Positions 14,255-21,726 of a stretch of DNA of 47,459 bases are shown piece after piece. A program made the translations under genes and the position numbers. This stretch comes from Pseudomonadota bacterium (GTDB lineage: Bacteria > Pseudomonadota > Gammaproteobacteria > Burkholderiales > Casimicrobiaceae): contig WQTW01000002.1 of the NCBI GenBank assembly GCA_009786085.1, positions 1-47,459 on the forward strand, given 5' to 3'. Numbering within the stretch: the stretch's first letter is position 1; every line of letters begins with the position of its first letter. The notes under the pieces are model-generated. The model made no database searches. It saw only the letters and a program-made list of their open reading frames with translations, and was not told the origin of the DNA.

Positions 14255-14927
14255 GTGGTTTGCGGCGCACCGCCTCGGCGTGGCGATCATCGGCGCGCTG
14301 GTGTTGTTTTTCGGGAGCGTTTTTGCCGGGTGGAAAACGTCCTCATGGTACTACGGAGCGAAGGACAAGATCAGAACGATTGCGGAGCAGCGCAGCACGA
14401 TCAGTTTTCTTGAGGCGACGATCCGTGAGCAGCGGGAAAAGATTTCGCAGCACGATAAAGAGATTGCGCGGCGCGATGATTTGCGCAAGCGTGACAATGC
14501 GGATTTTGCGAGGTTGAGATTGGAGCTTGCGGAGATCAAGCGGCGGAATGCTTCCCCCTCTCCCGTCCCCCGATCAAAATCATTTCGGGGGCAGGCTCTT
14601 CGGCCACCCTCTCCCGCGAGGGGAGAGGGTGAATTGACGCCCTCTCCCCTAACCCCTCTCCCGCAAGCGGGAGAGGGGGAACAAACCACCACCCTCTCCC
14701 CCACCCCCTCGTGCTGCTGGATTCCCGCTTTCGCGGGAATGACGGGGAGAGGGGAGCTTTCTGACCTTCTCCCGCAGGCGGGGGATGGGGAACAAACCCC
14801 CGCCCTCACTTTGAAGTGGAAGGACGCAATAACCCCGATGGAGAAAAAACATGAGAACGATCCTGATCCTGTTATTGGCGCTGACTTTATCCGGCTGCGC
14901 AACGCTGCAACGTCCCGGCTGCCTTGA
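14247..14927 (+). CDS. Inner-membrane spanin (Rz-like) with a large repeat insertion
   Basis: The 226-aa protein has an N-terminal transmembrane anchor (LGVAIIGALVLFFGSVFAGW, about residues 10-29) and a periplasmic coiled coil (IAEQRSTISFLEATIREQRE through LRLELAEIKRRN, about 45-100), as in i-spanins, which with an outer-membrane partner fuse the membranes at the last step of lysis. Residues about 101-190 are coded by a chain of repeats A, H, C and A, with the frame kept open. The C-terminal end overlaps the o-spanin gene in another frame, so the insertion lengthens the periplasmic part by about 90 residues. Function may be altered or lost. Confidence 0.75.
   Translation: MLKWFAAHRLGVAIIGALVLFFGSVFAGWKTSSWYYGAKDKIRTIAEQRSTISFLEATIREQREKISQHDKEIARRDDLRKRDNADFARLRLELAEIKRRNASPSPVPRSKSFRGQALRPPSPARGEGELTPSPLTPLPQAGEGEQTTTLSPTPSCCWIPAFAGMTGRGELSDLLPQAGDGEQTPALTLKWKDAITPMEKKHENDPDPVIGADFIRLRNAATSRLP
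14555..14808. repeat. Chain of repeats A, H, A, A, C and A in the spanin gene
   Basis: The order is: an A arm; H inverted (about 14566-14600, CCCCGATCAAAATCATTTCG); A palindromes at about 14604-14629 and 14641-14679; dRS3-like C at 14721-14740 (ATTCCC-GCTTTCGC-GGGAAT); and a further A variant around 14765-14785. All are transcribed and translated within the i-spanin frame, giving LPQAGEG and SCCWIPAFAGMTGRGE. Confidence 0.9.
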
Positions 14928-15108
14928 CACGATACCGGCGTCGGCGCTGTACGGTTGCGCCATCGAGCATTTACGAACGCAGTTGCCGGAGGACGCTCGT
15001 GTGTCTGACCTGATCGCTGCCGACCTCGACCTTATCGAGGCATTGAAGCATTGCCGTGAAGATTACCTCTCTCTCGTACATCACATTTTAATAGCGTGCC
15101 CGAAATGA
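14851..15108 (+). CDS. Outer-membrane spanin lipoprotein (Rz1-like)
   Basis: The 85-aa product has a lipoprotein signal (MRTILILLLALTLSGC) with lipobox LSGC, giving lipidated Cys16. It starts inside the i-spanin gene in a different frame, the classic Rz/Rz1 overlap, after GGAG. The mature part is short and helical with three further Cys. It would sit in the outer membrane and pair with the i-spanin across the periplasm. Confidence 0.75.
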   Translation: MRTILILLLALTLSGCATLQRPGCLDTIPASALYGCAIEHLRTQLPEDARVSDLIAADLDLIEALKHCREDYLSLVHHILIACPK

Positions 15109-15431
15109 ACGACAACATCCATCATTGCCTCGGTGAAATCAGAGGCGAATTGCGCGCCATCATCCGGCAGAACGCGACCATCGTTGAATCGCAAAAAAAC
15201 ACGCAATCGCTCGTGCAAAGCATTTCGACCAACGTGGCCGAGATCAAGGCCACTCAGAAATACCACGGAGAAGAATTGTCCAAGCTCGGCGGTCGCGTCG
15301 GCAAGCTCGAAGAACGCGCCGATAAACAGGACGTCACCATCGCCAAACACGCCGCCGGTATCGCTGCTGCCGCATCCATCGGGATGGCGCTGATCATCGA
15401 AGGGTTTAAACAGTGGTGGATGGGTAAATAA
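15105..15431 (+). CDS. Coiled-coil protein with a C-terminal membrane segment
   Basis: The 108-aa protein begins with an ATGA overlap. A long heptad-like helix (IRGELRAIIRQNATIVESQK to LSKLGGRVGKLEERADKQ) is followed by a hydrophobic tail (AAGIAAAASIGMALIIEG). Similar small coiled-coil membrane proteins stand before the terminase genes of Mu-like phages. The role is unknown; a link to lysis or head assembly is possible. Confidence 0.7.
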   Translation: MNDNIHHCLGEIRGELRAIIRQNATIVESQKNTQSLVQSISTNVAEIKATQKYHGEELSKLGGRVGKLEERADKQDVTIAKHAAGIAAAASIGMALIIEGFKQWWMGK

Positions 15432-15931
15432 TGGCGGCATCGACGCAGCAACGGTTCGCGGCACGCGGCCTCTACGTCTATCAGCGCGAAAGCGTTGATA
15501 AGATCGCGCGCAAAATCCACGTGAATACCCGCACCGTCGCGCGCTGGAAAAGCGACGCGCGCAAAGAGGGCGACGATTGGGACATGGCGCGAACCGCCCA
15601 TTCCGTTTCGGCACAGGGAACCGCCGCCGTCTCCGCTGCGATCATGGAAGATTTCATGTTGCTCTTTCAGGCGACGATGCAGGGTTTGAAAGAGGATGAG
15701 AAGGCGACGCCGATGCAGAAAGCCGAGACGCTCTCTCGCCTCTCAGACGCCTACAACAAAACGATGGCCGCCGCCGCGAAGTCGTCACCGGCGCTCAACA
15801 AGATGGCCGTGGCGCTGGAAGTGCTGCACGATCTGGTCGAATTCATCAAGACCGACGCGCCGCAGCACGCGCAGGCGCTGCTGGAAATCATTGAGCCGTT
15901 CGGTGTTTACATCAGTAAAAAATATGGGTAA
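15431..15931 (+). CDS. DUF1804-family protein, likely small terminase subunit
   Basis: The 166-aa protein has an N-terminal helix-turn-helix (YVYQRESVDKIARKIHVNTR, then TVARWKSDARKEG) and a helical C-terminus (LEVLHDLVEFIKTDAPQHAQ). DUF1804 proteins occupy the position of the small terminase in transposable phages, recognising the packaging start and recruiting the large subunit. It abuts the preceding stop (TAATGG) and is followed by the large terminase after a repeat block. Confidence 0.82.
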   Translation: MAASTQQRFAARGLYVYQRESVDKIARKIHVNTRTVARWKSDARKEGDDWDMARTAHSVSAQGTAAVSAAIMEDFMLLFQATMQGLKEDEKATPMQKAETLSRLSDAYNKTMAAAAKSSPALNKMAVALEVLHDLVEFIKTDAPQHAQALLEIIEPFGVYISKKYG

Positions 15932-15935
15932 CAGA

Positions 15936-16075
15936 GATCAGATGTCAGACATCAGAAATGTAGGGGCGGGTTTCAAACCCGCCCAGACAGCAACCCCCCC
16001 TCTCCCGGCCTTCGGCCACCCTCTCCCGCCAGGGGAGAGGGTTGGATTCTGCGCCTTCGCGCCTTCGCGTGAGTT
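15936..16075. repeat. Repeats E, G, A and F between the terminase genes
   Basis: E heptamers (15936-15957), the G palindrome GTAGGGGCGGGTTTCAAACC with CGCCC (15960-15984), A (15998-16041) and F (16050-16073, CTTCGCGC-CTTCGCGT) follow each other. F ends at the terminase start codon, so no obvious ribosome-binding site remains upstream of ATG 16076. Confidence 0.85.
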
Positions 16076-17683
16076 ATGAAGTTATCCCGCCGCGAATTTT
16101 TAAACAGTATCGCGCAGCTTGCCGCAGGCTATCGGCAACTGATCGAATCGGAGTGTTCCGGTTTCGCCGCCGATCCCGACGCCAGAGCTACGCGCATCAA
16201 GAAGGCGCTGGCGGCGGACGGCTTCCGGTTTTTCGTCGAGACGTATTTTCCGCACTACGTGCGAACGAAGGAGCCGTCGGCGCTGCATGTGTTTTTGTTC
16301 GAGCGACTGCCGCAAATTATTGCCGATCCTGCGGGTAAATGGCTGGCGCTGGCCGCGCCGCGCGGCGAGGCGAAATCGACCATCGTGTCGCAGCTTTTCG
16401 TGCTGTGGTGCATCGTGCGCGGCTGCAAACATTACGTGCCGATCATCATGGATTCGCAAGAGCAGGCGTGCACGATGCTCGAAGCGATCAAGGCGGAGCT
16501 GGAGTGCAACCCGCGCCTGCAAATGGATTTTCCGAAGATCATGGGCGGCGGGCGCGTGTGGAACGTAGGAACGATCATCACGGCGAACGATATCAAGGTG
16601 CAGGCATTCGGCTCAGGCAAACGCATTCGCGGCATCCGGCACGGGCCGCACCGTCCAGACTTGGTGATTCTCGACGACATCGAAAATGATGAGAACGTCC
16701 GCAGCCCCGCGCAGCGCGACAAACTGGAATCGTGGTTGAACAAATCCGTGCTGAAATTGGGGCCGCCGGACGGCACGATGGACGTGGTTTATATCGGGAC
16801 GATCCTGCACTACGATTCAGTGTTGTCGCGCACACTCAAAAAGCCGATGTGGGAATCGCGGGTGTTCAAGGCCATCGTGCAGTGGCCGGAGGACATGCGG
16901 CTCTGGGATCGCTGGGAAGAGTTTTTGCGCAACGACGGCGAAATCGCCGCCGACGCTTTTTATTGGCAGCACAAGAAGGCGATGGATCGCGGCGCAATCG
17001 TTTCATGGCCTGCCGCCCGTCCGTTGCTGGCGCTAATGAAAGCCCGCGCCGACGATCATGCCGCATTCGACAGCGAGTATCAAAACGATCCGGTCAACAT
17101 CGGCATCGCGTTATTCGGCACGTTGCACTTTTGGGTCAACCGGATGGCTGACTGGATTTACTATGGCGCATGCGATCCGTCGCTCGGAAAACAAGGAACA
17201 GGGCGCGACCCGTCGGCAATATTGGTCGGCGGCTTCAACCGCGCCACCGGCGTCCTCGACGTGGTCGAGGCCGACATCCGAAAGAGGCTGCCGGACACGA
17301 TCATCGCGGACATCCTGAAACACCACAAGGAATATAAGTGCATCGTATGGGCAATCGAATCGGTGCAGTTTCAGGAGTTTTTCAGGACAGAGTTGGTCAA
17401 GCGATCCGCGGCGCTCGGCATGCCAGTTCCGGCTCAGGCAGTGATCCCGCACGCCGACAAGGCGCTGCGGATCGAGTCGTTGCAGCCTCATGTGGCCAAC
17501 GGACTGATCCGCTTTCACCACACACAGGCGACGCTGCTGGAGCAGCTTCGCCACTACCCGATGGCCGACCACGACGACGGGCCGGATGCGCTGCACATGC
17601 TGTGGACGCTGGCTGTTGCGGGTGCGAGCTTTGCTTTGCCGTTGACGGCGGCGCGAACGAAGCGGAACAGGTATGGGTTTTGA
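16076..17683 (+). CDS. Terminase large subunit
   Basis: The 535-aa protein is the DNA-packaging motor. A Walker A-like loop (APRGEAKST, residues 94-102) and a Walker B (LVILDDIE, about 195-202) define the ATPase. The RNase H-like nuclease half begins YYGACDPSLGKQGTGRDPSA, with Asp at the first strand, and ends with HDDGPDALHMLW. In transposable phages it cuts and packages phage DNA with attached host DNA by headful. Repeat F stands directly before the ATG. Confidence 0.93.
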   Translation: MKLSRREFLNSIAQLAAGYRQLIESECSGFAADPDARATRIKKALAADGFRFFVETYFPHYVRTKEPSALHVFLFERLPQIIADPAGKWLALAAPRGEAKSTIVSQLFVLWCIVRGCKHYVPIIMDSQEQACTMLEAIKAELECNPRLQMDFPKIMGGGRVWNVGTIITANDIKVQAFGSGKRIRGIRHGPHRPDLVILDDIENDENVRSPAQRDKLESWLNKSVLKLGPPDGTMDVVYIGTILHYDSVLSRTLKKPMWESRVFKAIVQWPEDMRLWDRWEEFLRNDGEIAADAFYWQHKKAMDRGAIVSWPAARPLLALMKARADDHAAFDSEYQNDPVNIGIALFGTLHFWVNRMADWIYYGACDPSLGKQGTGRDPSAILVGGFNRATGVLDVVEADIRKRLPDTIIADILKHHKEYKCIVWAIESVQFQEFFRTELVKRSAALGMPVPAQAVIPHADKALRIESLQPHVANGLIRFHHTQATLLEQLRHYPMADHDDGPDALHMLWTLAVAGASFALPLTAARTKRNRYGF

Positions 17684-17694
17684 AAAACTTTTTT

Positions 17695-17747
17695 AACCAC
17701 GAAAGGCACGAAAAAAACATTTCGTGTTCTTCGTGTTTTTCGTGGTC
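17695..17747. repeat. Repeat D palindrome before the portal gene
   Basis: AACCACGAAAGGCACGAAAA (from 17695) and its inverted arm TTTCGTGTTCTTCGTG then TTTTTCGTGGT (17720-17747) face each other across a few bases. This is the closed, uninterrupted form of family D, built from about 9-nt CACGAAA units. Confidence 0.9.
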
Positions 17748-17775
17748 AAAAGGTTTTGATTTTTAAGGTGCTGAC

Positions 17776-19290
17776 ATGATGAAAAAATTAAACAAGCCGA
17801 CGCCGGAGCGAAACGAAATCGCGTCGCGGCAGCGCTGTGTGTGGAACAAGCCCTGGGGCGGTGTGATCCAGCCCAACGACGCGACGTTGGCCTCACGCGG
17901 CGGCGGCTCCGGCATCTGGATTTACGACGAGCTGGAACGCGACACCTGCGTTTTTGCGGCGTTGCAAAAACGCAAGATGGCGGTGATCTCGCGTGAGTGG
18001 CAGGTTGATCCCGCCAGCGAGGACGCGCTCGACGTGCGCGCCGCCGACATAGTGCGGGCGCAACTGACAGCGTTTAATTTTGACGATGCCTGTTACCAGT
18101 TGCTCGACGCGCTGCTCAAAGGCTACTCGGTGTCCGAAATCATGTGGGACAACCACGGCGGCGAAACCGTTGTGACGGAATTGATCCCGCGCGACCAGCG
18201 GCGCTTTGTGTTCGCCGAGGACGGCAGCTTGCGCCTGCTGACGGAAACGCACATGCTGACCGGCGAAGAACTGCCAGAGAGAAAATTCATCGTGCACAGC
18301 GTGGGTGCGAAAGACGGTAACCCCTACGGCCTCGGTCTCGGCACGAGGCTTTACTGGCCGGTGTGGTTCAAACGCGAGGGGATGGAATTCTGGTTGACCT
18401 TCGCCGAGAAATTCGGCGCGCCGACGGTGATGGGGTCGTTCCCGCCGGGTACGGCGCAGGACGCACAAGAGGAATTTTTAAACAGGCTGGCGCGGATTTC
18501 GCAGGACGCCTCCATCGTGCTGCCGGAGAGCGTGCAGGTCAAGTTGTTAGAGGCGGCGCGGTCGGGCAGTGGTGCAACCACCTATGAGGATTTGCTCCGC
18601 TACTGCGATGAGATGATCCAGCAGGCGATCCTCGGCGAGAGTGGCGGATCGCGTGACGCCGGTGGCGCGTTGGCGGCGGCGTCGTTGATCCGAAACGAAG
18701 TGCGGCTCGAACTGTCGCGCGGCGACGGCGATCTTCTTTCGGCGACGATCAACAAATCGCTGGTGCAATGGATCGTGGATTTCAACACGCCGGGCGCGAT
18801 GCCGCCCAGGGTTTGGCGGCAGTATGAAGAGAGTGAGGATTTAAACGCGCGAGCGACGCGGGACAAGACGATTTTTGATATGGGGTTTCGGCCTACGCTG
18901 GATTATGTGACGCGGACGTATGGAGATGGATGGGAGGTAGGGGCGAATAATCATTCGCCCCTACAGGGATCAGAATTTGCAGCCCCCTTTCCAAAGGGGG
19001 TGGCCGCCGAAGGCGGACGGGGGTTTGCCTCGGACGACCCGCATCAGGCGGTGCTGGATGAAATGATCGCTGCGTTGCCGCCGGTGGCGCTCAACGCGCA
19101 GGCGCAGCAGATGTTGCAGCCTGTTGTCGATTTAATTATGAGCGCGGGCAACTACGAAGAGGCGTTGCAGAAACTCGACGAAGCGATGCCGTTGATGAAA
19201 TCAGACGCGCTTGAAACGGCGCTGGGTCGCGCGATGTTTGTCGCGGAAACCTATGGACGCATTTCGGCGAATGAACAAGGGCGGGTTTGA
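17776..19290 (+). CDS. Portal protein (DUF935, Mu gp29-like)
   Basis: The 504-aa protein matches DUF935 portal proteins: LERDTCVFAALQKRKMAVIS near the N-terminus, LLDALLKGYSVSEIMW, KFGAPTVMGSFPPG and ILGESGGSRDAGGALAAAS. Twelve copies form the channel at the unique head vertex. Residues about 388-418 (WEVGANNHSPLQGSEFAAPF, PKGVAAEGGRGFA) are coded by repeats G and B, between the core and the C-terminal helical region. The final residues EQGRV* are coded by a second G repeat, which supplies the stop codon. The frame remains open throughout. Confidence 0.92.
   Translation: MMKKLNKPTPERNEIASRQRCVWNKPWGGVIQPNDATLASRGGGSGIWIYDELERDTCVFAALQKRKMAVISREWQVDPASEDALDVRAADIVRAQLTAFNFDDACYQLLDALLKGYSVSEIMWDNHGGETVVTELIPRDQRRFVFAEDGSLRLLTETHMLTGEELPERKFIVHSVGAKDGNPYGLGLGTRLYWPVWFKREGMEFWLTFAEKFGAPTVMGSFPPGTAQDAQEEFLNRLARISQDASIVLPESVQVKLLEAARSGSGATTYEDLLRYCDEMIQQAILGESGGSRDAGGALAAASLIRNEVRLELSRGDGDLLSATINKSLVQWIVDFNTPGAMPPRVWRQYEESEDLNARATRDKTIFDMGFRPTLDYVTRTYGDGWEVGANNHSPLQGSEFAAPFPKGVAAEGGRGFASDDPHQAVLDEMIAALPPVALNAQAQQMLQPVVDLIMSAGNYEEALQKLDEAMPLMKSDALETALGRAMFVAETYGRISANEQGRV
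18937..19027. repeat. Repeats G and B inside the portal gene
   Basis: G at 18937-18964 (GTAGGGGCG-AATAATCATT-CGCCCCTAC) is followed by B at 18981-19027 (CCCCCTTTCCAAAGGGGG, then GCCGCC-GAA-GGCGGAC). The insertion of roughly 95 nt keeps the portal frame open. Confidence 0.9.
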
Positions 19291-19304
19291 AACCCGTCCC
19301 TACG
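19279..19304. repeat. Repeat G across the portal stop codon
   Basis: GGGCGGGTTTGAAACCCGTC followed by CCTAC is a G palindrome whose centre contains TGA, the portal stop (19288-19290). It also occupies the ribosome-binding region of the next gene (ATG 19308). Confidence 0.8.
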
Positions 19305-19307
19305 AAT

Positions 19308-20669
19308 ATGGCCGATCCTGTCAAACTCTCCGCTGTGTTCGGGTTGCCGCCGGAGGCGGCGATACGGTATTTCCGCTCTAAGGGCTACGCGATCTCATGG
19401 GACTGGCACGACGTGCGCGAACAAACGCATGCACGGGCGTTCACGGTCGCCAAAGTGACGGAGATGGATGTGCTGACCACGATACGCGGCGAAGTGGAAC
19501 GCGCGATGCGCGAGGGCACAACGTTTCATGAATTCAAAAAAACGCTGACGCCGAGGCTACAGGCGTTGGGCTGGTGGGGACGAAAAGAATCTCTCGACCT
19601 CGACACCGGCGAAATTCGCAAAGAACAACTCGGAAGCCCGCGCCGACTGGAAACGATTTACCGCTCGAACCTCCAAAGCGCGTACATGGCGGGGCGCCAC
19701 GATAGCATGGCCGCCAACGCGAAACACCGCCCTTATTGGCTTTACCGCGCCGTGGGCGATTCGCGCACGCGCCCGGATCATCAAGCACTCGACGGCGCGA
19801 TTTTTAAACACGATGACCCGATCTGGAAAAACATCTGGCCGCCCAACGGTTTCGGCTGCCGCTGCACGGTGCGGGCATTGACGCAGCGGGAAATCGACAG
19901 GGACGGATTGACCGTCACCGACTCAAAAAAATACACCGCGCACTGGACGTCGGAGGATCGCAACGGGAACGAGTTTGACCGGACATCGGTCAGGCTGCCC
20001 GGGATGCAGCGGGCATTTAGCACCGATCCGGGGTGGAACGGGAATCAGGCGATGCTGGCAAAAGACGGCAGCGGCGGCCTGACGCCCTGGGCGCTTGGGA
20101 AGGCCGCGACAGCGCCTCCGCCGATTGCGGCCGTCGCAGGCTCCGACATTCTTGGAAAACGAAATGCGGTTAAGGAGCTAAACGACGCCTACAACAAGTG
20201 GGCGACGGCTCTTGACCTCAGAAAAACGACCGGCGCATGCTTCCCTGTTTACACGATCCCGCCAGCGGCGATCGCCGCGCTTGCCGGGGAAAAAATTATC
20301 CCGCCGTCCGCTGTTATACATGCACAAGACCGCCAGATTGCGCATGGCAGAAGGGTCGATAAAAAGAACCCCTTGCCTGCGGAGTTTTGGCAAAACCTCC
20401 CGGCAAGAACAAGCGAAACAGAAGCCATACTTCTCGATCTTGCTACCGTGGGAACTGCCACGCCAACGCTCTTTCTTGTCTCCGAAGGAAGCGGGGACGG
20501 AAAAAAGAAAGTGGTCGTGGATATCAATTACCGCGTACAGGTCGCTGATGATCTCGGGAAAAGAAGAAAAACGCCCATGAACATCATCATCACAGGCGGC
20601 GAGATCAAGGATAAAAAAACCCTCGAAGATTCGAGGGCGTACAAGCTGATATGGGGAAAGATAAAATGA
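19308..20669 (+). CDS. MuF head-morphogenesis protein fused to a probable PBECR-type nuclease toxin domain
   Basis: The 453-aa protein starts at ATG 19308 (an in-frame TTG at 19287 lies in repeat G). Residues about 1-245 are a Phage_Mu_F domain: YRSNLQSAYMAGRHD, SRTRPDHQALDGAIF and PPNGFGCRCTVRAL. This minor head protein is packaged in the capsid. After a linker, residues about 283-453 form a separate domain with HAQDRQIAHGRR, LPAEFWQNLP, KKVVVDINYRVQ and a final RAYKLIWGK strand. This resembles the BECR-fold nucleases (PBECR) found at the C-terminus of MuF proteins in the MuF polymorphic toxin system. The toxin call is inference from layout and pattern. Confidence 0.85.
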   Translation: MADPVKLSAVFGLPPEAAIRYFRSKGYAISWDWHDVREQTHARAFTVAKVTEMDVLTTIRGEVERAMREGTTFHEFKKTLTPRLQALGWWGRKESLDLDTGEIRKEQLGSPRRLETIYRSNLQSAYMAGRHDSMAANAKHRPYWLYRAVGDSRTRPDHQALDGAIFKHDDPIWKNIWPPNGFGCRCTVRALTQREIDRDGLTVTDSKKYTAHWTSEDRNGNEFDRTSVRLPGMQRAFSTDPGWNGNQAMLAKDGSGGLTPWALGKAATAPPPIAAVAGSDILGKRNAVKELNDAYNKWATALDLRKTTGACFPVYTIPPAAIAALAGEKIIPPSAVIHAQDRQIAHGRRVDKKNPLPAEFWQNLPARTSETEAILLDLATVGTATPTLFLVSEGSGDGKKKVVVDINYRVQVADDLGKRRKTPMNIIITGGEIKDKKTLEDSRAYKLIWGKIK

Positions 20670-20824
20670 AGTCACGGTCGGGAGGGGCGCCGCCCCGGGC
20701 TTTCACCGGAATCCCTCATCGTCTAGTTCACGGTTTCCCGATCCCCACGACTGGCAGCGTAGCGACTTTCTGCTGTCCGACCGTGTGTTTAAATTTTGCC
20801 ATGCAAATGCGAGGATAGCAAGCC
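20670..20824. other. Gene-free gap after the MuF gene
   Basis: No convincing gene is seen in these 155 bp. CACGGTCGG (about 20677-20685) and CCGACCGTG (about 20779-20787) are inverted 9-mers that could close a large stem-loop. A short immunity gene for the toxin domain could be expected here but is not evident. Confidence 0.5.
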
Positions 20825-21274
20825 ATGAAGATCGAAATCACCGGTGATGACGCCATTACGCACGCTTTACAACGGCTGCGGGATGTGGCGGGATCGGGCG
20901 GGTCGTCGATGATGCTGGAAATCTCCGAGACCCTGCGCGCCGAGACCATGAAGAATTTTGACGCGCAGGGGCGACCGGACACATGGACGCCGCTGGCCGA
21001 GAGCACGCTCAAGCGCCGACCGGATCGGCGGGGCGGCAAGATACTCCAGGACAAGCAAGGCGGTCTTCTGAGCTCGATTACTGCCGATTTTGGCGCGGAT
21101 TACGCCGAGGTGAGGACGAACAAGGTCTATGGCCGCATCCATCAGTTTGGCGGCAAAGCTGGACGCAATCACGCGGCCACGATCCCAGCGCGTCCGTACT
21201 TCGTTGTTACGGACGAGGGCTGGGACGAGATCATGTTGAGCATCTCGCGGCGCGTGGACGAGGCCATCGGCTGA
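20825..21274 (+). CDS. Virion morphogenesis protein (Mu gpG-like)
   Basis: The 149-aa protein matches the Mu G / tail-completion family: an N-terminal MKIEITGDDAITHALQRL, central WTPLAESTLKRR and KILQDKQGGLLSSIT, then VYGRIHQFGGKAGRNHAATI and PARPYFVVTDEGWDEI. IHQFGG and PARPY are family signatures. It acts in tail completion or head-tail joining. It follows the MuF gene as in Mu. Confidence 0.92.
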   Translation: MKIEITGDDAITHALQRLRDVAGSGGSSMMLEISETLRAETMKNFDAQGRPDTWTPLAESTLKRRPDRRGGKILQDKQGGLLSSITADFGADYAEVRTNKVYGRIHQFGGKAGRNHAATIPARPYFVVTDEGWDEIMLSISRRVDEAIG

Positions 21275-21593
21275 CCATATCGAGGCGTTGCTCGGAATGG
21301 CAGGGCAAACCCCCGCCGCCTTTGGCGGCACCCCCTTTCAAAAGGGGGGCATTGCCAAATCGGCGTTTTGGGGCGTTTAAAATCGGATTGACGTATCTAC
21401 CCCGCACCTCCCGCCGTAGAAATTAGCCTGCGCCGATTTAAACACGGTTAAACGGGGGTTGTCGTGGCCGGTGCTCGGCGCGGTTTTGCGCCGACGCCGG
21501 TTTTTGGCTGGTTTGCCACCATTTTCCCGACGTCGGCAAAATGGTTTACCCTACCTTTCGTGGCTTTCGTGTTTTTCGTGGTTAATGGGTTTC
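21275..21593. other. Non-coding stretch with repeats B and D before the protease gene
   Basis: Repeat B lies at 21306-21350 (GCCGCC-TTT-GGCGGC, then CCCCCTTTCAAAAGGGGG) and repeat D, one arm only, at 21556-21584. Between them a short peptide frame (VEISLRRFKHG, about 21416-21450) looks like a remnant shared with other Mu-like phages, and TCGGCGCGGTTTTGCGCCGA (about 21475) is a strong hairpin. No full gene is visible. Confidence 0.6.
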
Positions 21594-21670
21594 TGATCCC
21601 TGACCTCTGACCTCTGACCTCTGATTTCTGACATCTGACATCTGACATCTGACATCTGATCCCTGATTCC
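21594..21670. repeat. Heptanucleotide tandem array, family E
   Basis: Eleven 7-nt units run without interruption: TGATCCC, three TGACCTC, TGATTTC, four TGACATC, TGATCCC, TGATTCC (consensus TGAYNYC). It is the longest E array in the window; shorter ones are at 7769, 12791, 15936, 26734, 33769 and 47155. Confidence 0.95.
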
Positions 21671-21707
21671 TGCATACGAAATCCTTCGCAGGCAATTCTT
21701 CGCCGCT

Positions 21708-21726
21708 GGCTCGCAGAATGCGAGCC
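21708..21726 (+). promoter_or_regulatory. Hairpin abutting the protease start codon
   Basis: GGCTCGCA-GAA-TGCGAGCC is a perfect 8-bp stem whose last base touches the ATG at 21727. It occupies the place of a ribosome-binding site and belongs to the same compound repeat as 12797-12867. It probably lowers or conditions translation of the protease gene. Confidence 0.65.
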
